Shown here: one piece after another, positions 27,501 through 35,488 of the stretch
Position numbering within the stretch: the first letter of the stretch is position 1
Layout of the letters: the number at the start of each line of letters is the position of its first letter
IMG/VR virus record: IMGVR_UViG_3300028553_000013
Coordinates: 1 to 64,000 of that record
Origin: a virus
Length of the DNA: 64,000 nucleotides
Reading direction: 5' to 3' (one strand)
Made by a program: the position numbers and the translations under genes
Notes under the pieces: generated by a model
Seen by the model: the letters and a program-made list of their open reading frames with translations, nothing else
Databases searched by the model: none
What the model was told of the DNA's origin: nothing

Positions 27501-30500
27501 AATACTGATGTTATTGACTTTAGACCACGAGTAGCAGACTATAGTGGAACATTATCACCATTTGAATTTTCATCAAGAAACTTTGGTGGATCTGGACAAA
27601 CTGTTCCAAATGTGATTGTTTCTGATGAAAATATTGTTTTAGACTATAATTTCTATACGGGAAGAATTGATAGACTATTCCTCAATCAGGACAATACATT
27701 TACTATTGCAAAAGGTGTTTCTTCTCAACGTCCAGTTTTACCAGAAGCAATTAATGGGTCATTTGAACTTGCAACAATTACATACGCACCATATGTTTAT
27801 AACGTAGATACTGATATAACAATTGAATTTAAAGCGAATAAGCGTTATACAATGCTTGATATTGGAAAACTTGAGAATAGAATTGCTGGTTTAGAATATT
27901 ATACAAGCCTGTCCTTGCTTGAAGCAAAAACATCAAGTTTAGTTATTAAAGACCCAGATACAGGACTTGATAAATTTAAGTCTGGATTTGTTGTAGATAA
28001 TTTCAGCACATTTGATGTTGCAGATAAAACACTGCCTGTATTAAAGTATGATATTGAAAATAATGAAATGGTTGCAAGATCATATTATGATAGCATTGAC
28101 CTTTTAGTTGGATCACAATCTCTTATCGGTACAAATGGAGTATCAAATTTAAGTGTTGATGTACGTTATGTAAATGATCTTGGATCTACAAATATTAAGA
28201 AGTCAAAAAATATTGTAACTCTAGATTATTCTGAGGTAGAAGATTTTAAACAACCATTTGCAAGTAGAGCAGTAAATGTCAATCCATTTGATGTTGTTAC
28301 TTGGCGTGGTAATATGTCTCTTAATCCAACGCAAGATGTTTGGATTGAGAGAGAATATAAAACTATTGATGGTGGTTTTGGAACTACTGAAGTTATTACA
28401 ACTTCAACTGCAATTCCAAATCTGAGAGCACAGAATATTGAATTCAAAGCATCGAGACTAAAACCAGCAACTAAGTTCTTTAGTTTCTTCTCAAGAACAG
28501 ATATGTCTGATAATAGGACGTTGACTGTTCCTAAACTATTAGAAGTAACACCAGTTCAAGGATCTTTCCAAGTTGGAGAAACAGTTGTTGGAAGACTTCT
28601 TTCTAACCAAAATACAACAACAAATCTAGAAATTAGATTTAGGCTTGCACAAGCAAACCATAAAGATGGTCCATATAATATACCAACAGCAGTTTACAAT
28701 AATAATCCATATTCAAATGTTGGATTAAGTTCTTTCTACAGTGATACAACTGAAGTATTGAATATTGATACTGCATCACTAAATCAAAAATCTGATGAAA
28801 GATTTTTTGGTTCCCTTGTTCAAGGAATGAAACTTGTTGGTGAAACGAGTAAAGCAGAAGCAACTGTAAAAGAAATTCGTTTAATTAGTGATGCAAATGG
28901 TGTTCTGATTGGAAGTATTAACATTCCAAAAACAAATCTAAAATTTGCAAACGGAACAAATACTGTTGAAGTATCTGCGGAAAAAACCCCATCAAATATT
29001 CCTGGTGTGGTTGTAAGTAGAGCAGACGCAAACTTCTTCTCACAAGGAACATTACAAACACAAACAACTATTGTTCGTCGTCGTCCACCTCCCGCACCAT
29101 CAGACCCATTAGCACAATCATTCTTTGTTGAAGAAGATCCTGGTATTTTCTATACCTCAGTTGATCTTTATTTTGCAACAAAGAGTTCAATAATTCCTGT
29201 AGAACTTAGAATTGTAAATGTCGTAAATGGTTTTCCTTCTGGAACTATTATTGAAGGGTCTAGTGTTATCAAATATCCAAACGAAATTACAACTTCAAGT
29301 ACAGGATCTTTAGAAACAACATTTACATTTGATGCTCCAGTTTATCTACCAAAAGGCGAATATGCATTTGTAATTCTTGCTGATACCGATGCATATAATG
29401 TTTGGATTTCTCGTGTTGGAGAAGAAGATATTTCAACTGCAAACTTACCAGAAATTCAAAAAATTATTATCAATAAGCAACCATCATTAGGATCTTTATT
29501 CAAGTCACAAAATGCATCTACTTGGGAAGCATCGCAACTTGAAGACCTAAAATATGTTGCACGTAAAGCAAAATTCAATACACAAAAGGGAACATTTAAG
29601 TTTTATAATCCAGAACTAAGGACATATAATTCTAGAAATATCCTACAAGCAAATCCAATTGAAGTATTTGCTAAAAAAGTAACCCTTGGGTTATCTTCTG
29701 CGATTACATCTCCATTTATTGTTGTTGGATCCCAAATTAAACAAGACAATAGAACTTCCAGTGGATTTGTAGAAAGTCTAGGTGGTGCTGTTGGACTTGC
29801 CAATACTGGATTAAGTGTTACTAATGTTGGTGTTGGATATTCTAATGGAATATTCCAAGGAGTAAACTTTACAACAGTTACTGGATCTGGATCTGGATCT
29901 ACTGGTATCGTTACTGTCAGTGGTGGTGCTGTTTCTAGTGTATGTGTCACTGCTAGTGGTGGTGGATATGTAGTTGGTGATACGCTAACAGCTACGCTTG
30001 GTAGTAACACATTAGGTCAAAATTTAACCTTAACTGTAGGTGTTGTTACCTCAACAAATACTCTTGTTCTAACTAACGTAACTGGACAAGAGTTCAATAC
30101 ATCAGATCAAATTCAGTATGTACCAACTGCAGGTGCTGGTGTTGGTGTTGGATCAACTCTATTCTCTATTGTTCCTTCTACTGCTACAATCAACACAGAT
30201 CAGTATGATGGAACATATTTCAAAGTAAACCATAAGAACCATGGAATGCACGCTGATAACAATATTGTCACAATTACTGGAATTAGTGGTGATACTGTAG
30301 CGACTTCAATTCAAGTTGGATATGCAGTAAGTTCTATTGCTAATATCAGTGTCGCAAGTAGCACAAATTTCAATATGTTTGAAGGTGTTCAAGTTTCTTC
30401 ATCAAATCCAGGATTTGCTTTAGTTGGTGACGAAATTATTGCATATATTGGTGTTGGCAACAATATTCTAACTGGTATCACAACCAGAGGAGTTGATGGA

Positions 30501-31505
30501 ACAACAGCAAGAACTTATGAAGCAAATACACCAATTCAAAAATATGAATTTGCTGGTGTATCGTTAAGAAAAATTAATACCACACACAATCTTATCAATT
30601 CGTCAAATACAATTCAGGATAAAATAACCCTTGATCAATATCATGTAAAAATTTCAGGAGCAGAAGTATTCAACTCCAGTAAAATTGGTGGTGGATCAAA
30701 TGCTAAGGCAACTCAAAATATTCAATTTGAAAGTATTGTTCCTCACATTGATTATAATCTTCCAAATGGAACAAGTATTAGTGCTCAGGTAAGAACAACA
30801 TCTGGAACAAGTATTGATGGAAGTGAAGTATCATTCCAGGATAAAGGATATGAACCAGTTTCGCTAACAAATGAAACAACTTTTAACGATCCAAGAATAA
30901 TTGCTTCTAGACCAAATGAAGAAGCAAAACTTCTTGCTCTTCCTGGTGCTAAATCATTTACTTTTGAATTGGAATTGAGTACAACCAATGAAAATGTGTC
31001 TCCAAGTATAAACGCATTTGAAAGTTTCGTTACTACTCAGTCTCATAGGGTAAACAGTCCAATTATAAATTATGCTACAGATAGAAGAGCAAATCTTCTT
31101 GTAGAGGATCCACACGATCTTTCGTATCTAACTAAGATAATTGCTCTAGAAGCACCTGCAACTTCACTCAAGGTCCTTTTAGATGCTTATAGGCAAACAT
31201 CAACAGATATTAGAATTCTATACCGATTGTTTAGAGTTGATGGTTCTGAACTTGATAAAGTGTTTGAATTATTCCCTGGATACGATAATCTTGATGCTAA
31301 CCAACAGGTTATCAATATTAAAAATAATAGTGGAAGATCCGATAGGAATATTTCCGCAAGTCTCAATAATCAGTTTGTAGAATATATTTGGACGGCAAAT
31401 AGTCTACCACAGTTTAGTGCATATCAAATTAAAATTGAATGTTCAACTACAAATCAAGCACAATCACCAAGGATTAGAAACTTTAGAGCAATTGCATTAG
31501 CGTGA
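24519..31505 (+). CDS. Giant baseplate/fibre structural protein with DUF4815-like N-terminus, 2328 aa
   Basis: The first ~380 residues show the DUF4815 pattern I know from cyanophage and other myovirus tail proteins: YNKILFKPGVPIQARELTTLQSILQDQVEKFGKHFFKEGSVV, then SGKAYVKGYEVET. The rest is beta-rich, with a VRYVNDLGSTN...FKQPFASRAVNVNPFDVVTWRGNM region near 1230-1270 that recurs in such proteins, and a Gly/Val repeat (VGVGYSNGIF...SGGGYVVGDTL) near 1770. Position right after gp8 suggests the gp10/fibre-adaptor role, but I cannot show homology to T4 gp10. Starts 4 bp after gp8. Confidence 0.75.
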   Translation: MPQNTNLNTNPYYDDFDQAKNYNKILFKPGVPIQARELTTLQSILQDQVEKFGKHFFKEGSVVIPGSIAYDDRYYAVKVEPTFFGVPVERYYDQLVGLTIQGKTSGITAVVKKVLSKNQSIEGVTTLYVKYQKSSEQDYSTDQFLDGENLVTLTTFTYGSTTIAAGSDFSTCILTKATATGYSFSVTEGVFFARGAFIAVNDEIIILDQYSNTPSYRVGFFVNEEIISAVEDSSLSDNAQGYSNYTAPGADRLKISLSLIKKNLDDYQDENFIELFRVKNGEVKKIINKTVYSEIAKELARRTYDESGDYYVNQFDLQAKESLNDRYSTFGVFFPEENTDQGNKPSKDLLEIQIGSGKAYVKGYEVETIGTTFLDVEKPRETTTVLGAGIPFQAGNLLRVNNVYGGASVGLATTGYVDLRSHRLGSNKSATAGQSVGRARIYDYKCTNADYSNNASQFDLYLYDIQTDTEITLNQTLSLSAPALIEGKNSGAKGYLRSISGNILTLHQTSGNFIVDEAILVNEIENGRVITKVLEFDITDVRSVRSEVGITTFSVDTVLEPKINFGAKPFTITSGSGGVSTVTSSTSGWTVGIKTGDIVSYARTDVSGSVFNRVKTITPTAQSLTVEAVTNVVGVATGTLPPGAVSFSGLLVVAPKIRNSSSGFMYAEFPNKNIESVDLTTSDIFIRKEYRDRSSSSLGSLDLPSLAGTDFVYAPFDEERYSIFYMDGTVEPLTQDQFQLTNGGKGATIFGLSKVNQTGVVAVTTQQKSKVTSKNKVLNRSASVTVSGSKYNYSGISTGVSDGLIYTNAYGKRVQDKEISLDVADVVNVHAVFQSSTNGAPTVPSLVLSSLNGPNGTNQDLINSEILIGNTSGASALVLGKTATNQIYYITKNNQSFLETEQVTFQESGVTGNISQINLGDPNILDNFSFDTGQRLEYYDFGRLIRKSGSQEPSRQLKVYFDYFTINSSDNGEIITTNSYPDYNENIQTFNNIRNTDVIDFRPRVADYSGTLSPFEFSSRNFGGSGQTVPNVIVSDENIVLDYNFYTGRIDRLFLNQDNTFTIAKGVSSQRPVLPEAINGSFELATITYAPYVYNVDTDITIEFKANKRYTMLDIGKLENRIAGLEYYTSLSLLEAKTSSLVIKDPDTGLDKFKSGFVVDNFSTFDVADKTLPVLKYDIENNEMVARSYYDSIDLLVGSQSLIGTNGVSNLSVDVRYVNDLGSTNIKKSKNIVTLDYSEVEDFKQPFASRAVNVNPFDVVTWRGNMSLNPTQDVWIEREYKTIDGGFGTTEVITTSTAIPNLRAQNIEFKASRLKPATKFFSFFSRTDMSDNRTLTVPKLLEVTPVQGSFQVGETVVGRLLSNQNTTTNLEIRFRLAQANHKDGPYNIPTAVYNNNPYSNVGLSSFYSDTTEVLNIDTASLNQKSDERFFGSLVQGMKLVGETSKAEATVKEIRLISDANGVLIGSINIPKTNLKFANGTNTVEVSAEKTPSNIPGVVVSRADANFFSQGTLQTQTTIVRRRPPPAPSDPLAQSFFVEEDPGIFYTSVDLYFATKSSIIPVELRIVNVVNGFPSGTIIEGSSVIKYPNEITTSSTGSLETTFTFDAPVYLPKGEYAFVILADTDAYNVWISRVGEEDISTANLPEIQKIIINKQPSLGSLFKSQNASTWEASQLEDLKYVARKAKFNTQKGTFKFYNPELRTYNSRNILQANPIEVFAKKVTLGLSSAITSPFIVVGSQIKQDNRTSSGFVESLGGAVGLANTGLSVTNVGVGYSNGIFQGVNFTTVTGSGSGSTGIVTVSGGAVSSVCVTASGGGYVVGDTLTATLGSNTLGQNLTLTVGVVTSTNTLVLTNVTGQEFNTSDQIQYVPTAGAGVGVGSTLFSIVPSTATINTDQYDGTYFKVNHKNHGMHADNNIVTITGISGDTVATSIQVGYAVSSIANISVASSTNFNMFEGVQVSSSNPGFALVGDEIIAYIGVGNNILTGITTRGVDGTTARTYEANTPIQKYEFAGVSLRKINTTHNLINSSNTIQDKITLDQYHVKISGAEVFNSSKIGGGSNAKATQNIQFESIVPHIDYNLPNGTSISAQVRTTSGTSIDGSEVSFQDKGYEPVSLTNETTFNDPRIIASRPNEEAKLLALPGAKSFTFELELSTTNENVSPSINAFESFVTTQSHRVNSPIINYATDRRANLLVEDPHDLSYLTKIIALEAPATSLKVLLDAYRQTSTDIRILYRLFRVDGSELDKVFELFPGYDNLDANQQVINIKNNSGRSDRNISASLNNQFVEYIWTANSLPQFSAYQIKIECSTTNQAQSPRIRNFRAIALA

Positions 31506-31696
31506 CAAAACGAGCAAAAGTAGAGGATTATTCAAATCTTGAAAGAGATTTACATACACAAGCAATCATAAACATGGATATGGTTGCTTATGAAAAATAT
31601 ATCCATGAAAAAAATACTCGTTTACGTTATGAAACAGAACTCAAAGAACTAAGATCTGAGATTGAAGTTTTAAAGTCTCTTTTTCTCAATAAATAA
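31502..31696 (+). CDS. Hypothetical coiled-coil protein, 64 aa
   Basis: GTG start overlapping the stop of the giant structural gene (GTGA), so probably coupled. The whole protein is helical and charged, with a heptad-like stretch at residues 33-60 (EKNTRLRYETELKELRSEIEVLKSL) predicting a coiled coil. It may be a chaperone or trimerisation helper for the neighbouring fibres. Family unknown. Confidence 0.6.
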   Translation: MTKRAKVEDYSNLERDLHTQAIINMDMVAYEKYIHEKNTRLRYETELKELRSEIEVLKSLFLNK

Positions 31697-31716
31697 TTCT
31701 AGTATGGTAGTATGAG

Positions 31717-32058
31717 ATGGCAGTTCCAACAATTAATTTAGTCTTTGAACAAGGATCTGATTTTTCAAAAACTTTTTCTTTAAAAAAATCTGATGGTTCT
31801 CCTTTAGATTTGACTGGATATAATTTTGATGCAAAAATGAGAAAGTGGAGTGGTTCTGCTGGTCATATTAGTTTTGCTACAACATATAATGCAAATCCAT
31901 CTCAGGGTAAATTGACATTATCATTGAATAATTCTCAAACTGGTATTATCACTGGTGGTAGATATAATTATGATATTTTGGTTATTAATACTAGTCAAAA
32001 TAATGTAAAAACAAAAGTTATAACTGGTCAAATTACAGTAAACCCAACGGTTTCTTAA
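31717..32058 (+). CDS. Virion structural protein, small beta-sandwich, 113 aa
   Basis: Begins MAVPTINLVFEQGSDFSKTF, then DGSPLDLTGYNFDAKMRKW and GRYNYDILVIN. That is the pattern of the BppU-N-type beta domain found at the N-termini of phage baseplate and receptor-binding proteins ('f..GDt...i.l...dG.p.dLTG.t....'). It is short, a single domain, located between the giant baseplate protein and the fibre genes, and so probably caps or links a fibre. Domain call is by pattern only. Confidence 0.6.
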   Translation: MAVPTINLVFEQGSDFSKTFSLKKSDGSPLDLTGYNFDAKMRKWSGSAGHISFATTYNANPSQGKLTLSLNNSQTGIITGGRYNYDILVINTSQNNVKTKVITGQITVNPTVS

Positions 32059-32059
32059 A

Positions 32060-32434
32060 ATGACAGATATTATAGTTACTATTGAAGATAGTAACGCAGA
32101 AATTATATCTACTATTGAAGATAGTAATGCAGATATTAATATTGGTATAGGAGAAATTCAAGTAGTTGTTACCTCAGCACAATCAAACGTGGCAAATTTA
32201 GCAGATATTTTAGACGTAGATACAACAAATTTAAATGGATCTACTAACAAATATGTTATGGTTTATGATGCCACAACACAAAAATATGTGTTTGTAAATC
32301 CTGATACAGTAATAGATGCATCTGTTGGAATAACAACAACAGATCCTACTCCTGTAGGAATGTCAACCGCAACAATAAATTATTTGGACGATGTGTTAGA
32401 TAATAAAATAGATTTAGATGCAGGAGAATGGTAA
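32060..32434 (+). CDS. Virion structural protein, 124 aa
   Basis: Starts one base after the previous stop. Residues 1-40 contain a duplicated segment (TIEDSNAEIISTIEDSNADINIGIGEI). A mid portion NKYVMVYDATTQKYVFVNPD is typical of phage fibre linkers, and the C-terminus YLDDVLDNKIDLDAGEW is acidic. Such small proteins in cyanophages lie next to fibre genes. Specific role unknown. Confidence 0.6.
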   Translation: MTDIIVTIEDSNAEIISTIEDSNADINIGIGEIQVVVTSAQSNVANLADILDVDTTNLNGSTNKYVMVYDATTQKYVFVNPDTVIDASVGITTTDPTPVGMSTATINYLDDVLDNKIDLDAGEW

Positions 32435-32476
32435 ATATCTAAATAAACTTAGTTAACCATATTTCATATATATCAA

Positions 32477-35098
32477 ATGTCTGCTCCGGTAGTTCAGTTT
32501 AAAAGAGGTTTATTTAGTAATTTACCTGGTCTGAGAATAGGTGAACCCGGTTTCACTACTGACAAATATGATCTTTATGTGGGTATTGATAGTACAACAG
32601 AAAATAATAAATTCTTTGGTTCTCATCGTTATTGGACAAAGGAAACTACAACAGTAGGTTCTGGTGTAAATCTTGTTGAAGGTACTAATAATGGTGCCAA
32701 TTCAATTACATTAAAAGCACCTGCATCCATTGGATCAGATGTAACTTATACATTTCCAAGTTCTGCTGTAGATCAAGGATATCTAAGAACAAACTCCAGT
32801 GGAACTCTTACTTGGGAAAGTGGAGTAAACACTTCTGGCGTTTCTACAATTGCATTTCTACAGGCAACCACTACAAACGTTGCCGCTGCAGCTACTGTAG
32901 GGACTGATCTATCGGTAAATAGAGACCTAACAGTATCTGGTGGCATTACAGGAAACTTAAATGCTACTGGAGTATCAACAGCATCTCATTTACAATCAAC
33001 TACAGTTAATGTTTCCGCTGCAGCTACTGTAGGGACTGATCTATCGGTAAATAGAGACCTAACAGTATCTGGTGGCATTACAGGAAACTTAAATGCTACT
33101 GGAGTATCAACTGCTTCCTTCTTACAAGCAACCACTACAAACGTTTCCGCTGCAGCTACTGTAGGGACTGATCTATCGGTAAATAGAAACCTAACAGTAT
33201 TAGGTGGCATTACAGGAAACTTAAATGCTACTGGAGTATCAACTGCTTCCTTCTTACAAGCAACCACAGTTAATGCAACTGGCATTATTACAGCATCATC
33301 TTTCCGTGGTGCAGATTTCCGTGATACTGATGGGTCATTAGTTCCTCTAGTTGGTGTTCAAACTGGTGGTGGTCATAACGGTCTTGTAACAGCATTTAAG
33401 TTTACTGGAACAGGTTTAGAAAATTATCAAGTTATCAATGAAGTTGCAGTCATTACAATATCTGGTGTTGCAGCATCTACATATACAACTTCAGAACTTA
33501 TAAGTGCAACACAAAATCAGGCAGCATTTACAGTTTCTGCTGGTTATCAAGAAGGATTTGTTGATGTATATTTAAATGGTCTAAGACTAGTAACTAATAC
33601 GGACTATACAGCAACTGATGGATCACTTGTAAATTTAACAACAGGTGTTAATGCAGGTGATGAACTAGAAATTGTTACCTTCAAATCACTTGGTGATGTT
33701 GTTGCAGTCCAAAACTTTAAGACTGCTGGAAATATCCTAATGACAGGATTTTCTACCTCAACTAAGGTATTTGAAGCTTTAGGTGGAGCAAAACTTGCTG
33801 GAATTACAACTACTTCACAACTTACAGCAACCACTACAAACGTTTCCGCTGCAGCTACTGTAGGGACTGATCTATCGGTAAATAGAAACCTAACAGTATC
33901 TGGTGGCATTACTGGTGCAGTAAATAACGCTGGTGTTGGTACTGTAGCATTTCTACAGGCAACCACTGCAAACGTTTCCGCTGCAGCTACTGTAGGGACT
34001 GATCTATCGGTAAATAGAGACCTAACAGTATCTGGTGGCATTACAGGTAATATTAATGCCTCTGGTGTTTCTACAATCACTCAAATTCAAGCAACTACAG
34101 TAAACGCTGTGGGTGTTATTACTGCATCATCTTTCAGTGGTTCTGGTGCTGGTATTTCATCCAATACCATTCCAATTCTTGCCCTTGATATTGCTGGAGG
34201 CACTGCGCTTTCATCTTTAACACAGAATGATTTATTAATTATTGCAGATGAAGGTACTGGCAATATTAGAAAAATTACTGCGGATCAAATGTCGCAGTAT
34301 GTTCTTGGTGGCGCTGGTGGTGCTACATTACCAGCGTTAAAAATCACAGGTCTTTCAACTTTTGTTGGTAACGTTAGTGCTGAAGAAAACTTAACGGTTG
34401 CTGGTGGTATTACTGGTAGATTAAATTCTGTTGGTGTTTCTACAATTTCGTTCTTACAATCAACTACAGTAAATATTTCTGCTGGTGCAACTGTAGGTGG
34501 AACTCTAAATGTAAGTACTGGTGCAAATATCACTGGTGGCGAAACAACGCTATCATCGGCAACAGTTAGTGATTTAACTTCAGGTCGTGTTGTTATTGCT
34601 GGTGCTGCAGGTGCTCTGACAGATAGTACAAATCTAACCTATAGTAATAATGGTTTGATTGTTGGTTCTGGCGGTGCAAATATTACTGGTATTTCTACAT
34701 TCTCAAGTAACGTTATTATTGGTGGTGATTTGGTTGTAAACGGAACAACAACACAAATCAATACTGTACAAACCACAGTAGAAGATACTTTACTTGAACT
34801 TCAAATGGTTGATGGATCTGCTCCATCTTCTGACACCAACAAAGATGTTGGTTTAATCATGAATTACTATGATACCCAAGCAAGAAAAGCTGCTTTCTTC
34901 TGGGATGATAGTGCATCATTATTTGTCCTTGCAGCAACCGTTTCAGAAAGTAGTGGTGTTGTTACACCATCAACATATGGTGGATTACAAATCGGTTCTC
35001 TTTATGTAAATGACTGTGCAGGTGCTTCTCAAGTAATTTCTTGCAGTGGAACTACAAGATCTCTTGAGAACATCTCAATAGATGGTGGTTCATTCTAA
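32477..35098 (+). CDS. Tail-fibre-like protein with 44-residue repeats, 873 aa
   Basis: The N-terminus MSAPVVQFKRGLFSNLPGLRIGEPGFTTDKYDLYVG is a fibre attachment-type module also seen in the gene at 35489. From residue 121 there are tandem 44-aa repeats (pattern GVSTASFLQATTTNVSAAAT...LSVNRDLTVSGGITG), three full copies, then a separate domain (QAAFTVSAGYQEGFVDVYLNGLRL), then two more copies and degenerate ones. The C-terminus has LELQMVDGSAPSSDTNKDVGLIMNYYD, typical of cyanophage structural proteins. A terminator follows. Probably a host-recognition or long fibre component. Confidence 0.75.
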   Translation: MSAPVVQFKRGLFSNLPGLRIGEPGFTTDKYDLYVGIDSTTENNKFFGSHRYWTKETTTVGSGVNLVEGTNNGANSITLKAPASIGSDVTYTFPSSAVDQGYLRTNSSGTLTWESGVNTSGVSTIAFLQATTTNVAAAATVGTDLSVNRDLTVSGGITGNLNATGVSTASHLQSTTVNVSAAATVGTDLSVNRDLTVSGGITGNLNATGVSTASFLQATTTNVSAAATVGTDLSVNRNLTVLGGITGNLNATGVSTASFLQATTVNATGIITASSFRGADFRDTDGSLVPLVGVQTGGGHNGLVTAFKFTGTGLENYQVINEVAVITISGVAASTYTTSELISATQNQAAFTVSAGYQEGFVDVYLNGLRLVTNTDYTATDGSLVNLTTGVNAGDELEIVTFKSLGDVVAVQNFKTAGNILMTGFSTSTKVFEALGGAKLAGITTTSQLTATTTNVSAAATVGTDLSVNRNLTVSGGITGAVNNAGVGTVAFLQATTANVSAAATVGTDLSVNRDLTVSGGITGNINASGVSTITQIQATTVNAVGVITASSFSGSGAGISSNTIPILALDIAGGTALSSLTQNDLLIIADEGTGNIRKITADQMSQYVLGGAGGATLPALKITGLSTFVGNVSAEENLTVAGGITGRLNSVGVSTISFLQSTTVNISAGATVGGTLNVSTGANITGGETTLSSATVSDLTSGRVVIAGAAGALTDSTNLTYSNNGLIVGSGGANITGISTFSSNVIIGGDLVVNGTTTQINTVQTTVEDTLLELQMVDGSAPSSDTNKDVGLIMNYYDTQARKAAFFWDDSASLFVLAATVSESSGVVTPSTYGGLQIGSLYVNDCAGASQVISCSGTTRSLENISIDGGSF
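32837..33232 (+). repeat. Tandem 132-bp coding repeat, array 1 (three units)
   Basis: Three units of exactly 132 bp start at 32837, 32969 and 33101, nearly identical at DNA level over about 80 bases (core GCTGCAGCTACTGTAGGGAC at 32885, 33017, 33149). A divergent fourth unit follows. The conservation of synonymous positions points to recent duplication or gene conversion. Confidence 0.85.
33800..34063 (+). repeat. Tandem 132-bp coding repeat, array 2 (two units)
   Basis: Two further units of the same 132-bp repeat start at 33800 and 33932 (core at 33848 and 33980), about 570 bp downstream of array 1. Both arrays end in a similar divergent unit (ATTVNA.G.ITASSF), suggesting the whole array was duplicated. 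Confidence 0.85.
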
Positions 35099-35121
35099 AT
35101 CTAAATAAAATCCAATAAATA

Positions 35122-35149
35122 GGGGAAAGTTTAAAACTTCCCCTTTTTT
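35122..35149 (+). terminator. Rho-independent terminator after the repeat-fibre gene
   Basis: GGGGAA-A-GTT pairs with AAC-TTCCCC (one bulged A, short AT loop) and is followed by six Ts at 35144-35149. It lies 24 bp after the fibre stop codon. Confidence 0.85.
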
Positions 35150-35155
35150 ATTGCT

Positions 35156-35341
35156 ATGAATGAACAAGAACTAAAGTCATTAATTAATGTGTATCAAAGA
35201 AGATTGAATGAAGCAAATGCACAATCTATTGCGTTTGAAGTAAGAACATTAATTCAACAAGAACTGATCAATGACTTACAACGACAATTAGAAGAAGCAC
35301 CAAAAAGGAGTACAAAAAAAGTTGATACTGCTGAATTTTAA
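35156..35341 (+). CDS. Hypothetical coiled-coil protein, 61 aa
   Basis: Starts 7 bp after a terminator. Almost wholly helical (ELKSLINVYQRRLNEANAQS...LIQQELINDLQRQLEE), with a basic tail (KRSTKKVDT). The Leu/Ile spacing suggests a coiled coil. Position beside fibre genes suggests a fibre-assembly helper, but nothing specific is shown. Its message may come from read-through of the terminator. Confidence 0.6.
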   Translation: MNEQELKSLINVYQRRLNEANAQSIAFEVRTLIQQELINDLQRQLEEAPKRSTKKVDTAEF

Positions 35342-35456
35342 ATAAAAAATATCAACCTAAATAATACCAACTTAGAGACAACATTCAATCTAAACAATCA
35401 TTCGTAAAGAGAGTATATACTATTTCTGACGGCGATTATATGAATGGAAAAAAGTC

Positions 35457-35484
35457 TCTGCTTTATAGCAGATTTTTTATTTTT
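35457..35484 (+). terminator. Rho-independent terminator before the second fibre gene
   Basis: TCTGCT (35457-35462) pairs with AGCAGA (35467-35472) around a TTAT loop, followed by TTTTTTATTTTT. It lies only a few bases before the ATG at 35489, so the fibre gene beyond it would need read-through or an initiation point very close by. Confidence 0.7.
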
Positions 35485-35488
35485 GTAA

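Noticed and set aside
29603-30010. Long minus-strand ORF (135 aa) inside the 2328-aa structural gene
   Set aside because: Pro/Val/Thr-rich antisense of a Gly/Ser/Thr repeat region; no start context, no known motif, and the + strand frame is continuous and recognisable.
33604-34080. Minus-strand ORF of 158 aa in the fibre gene
   Set aside because: It reads the 132-bp repeats backwards, giving a repeated antisense peptide (MPPDTVRSLFTDRSVPTVAAAETF); open only because of codon bias in the sense strand.
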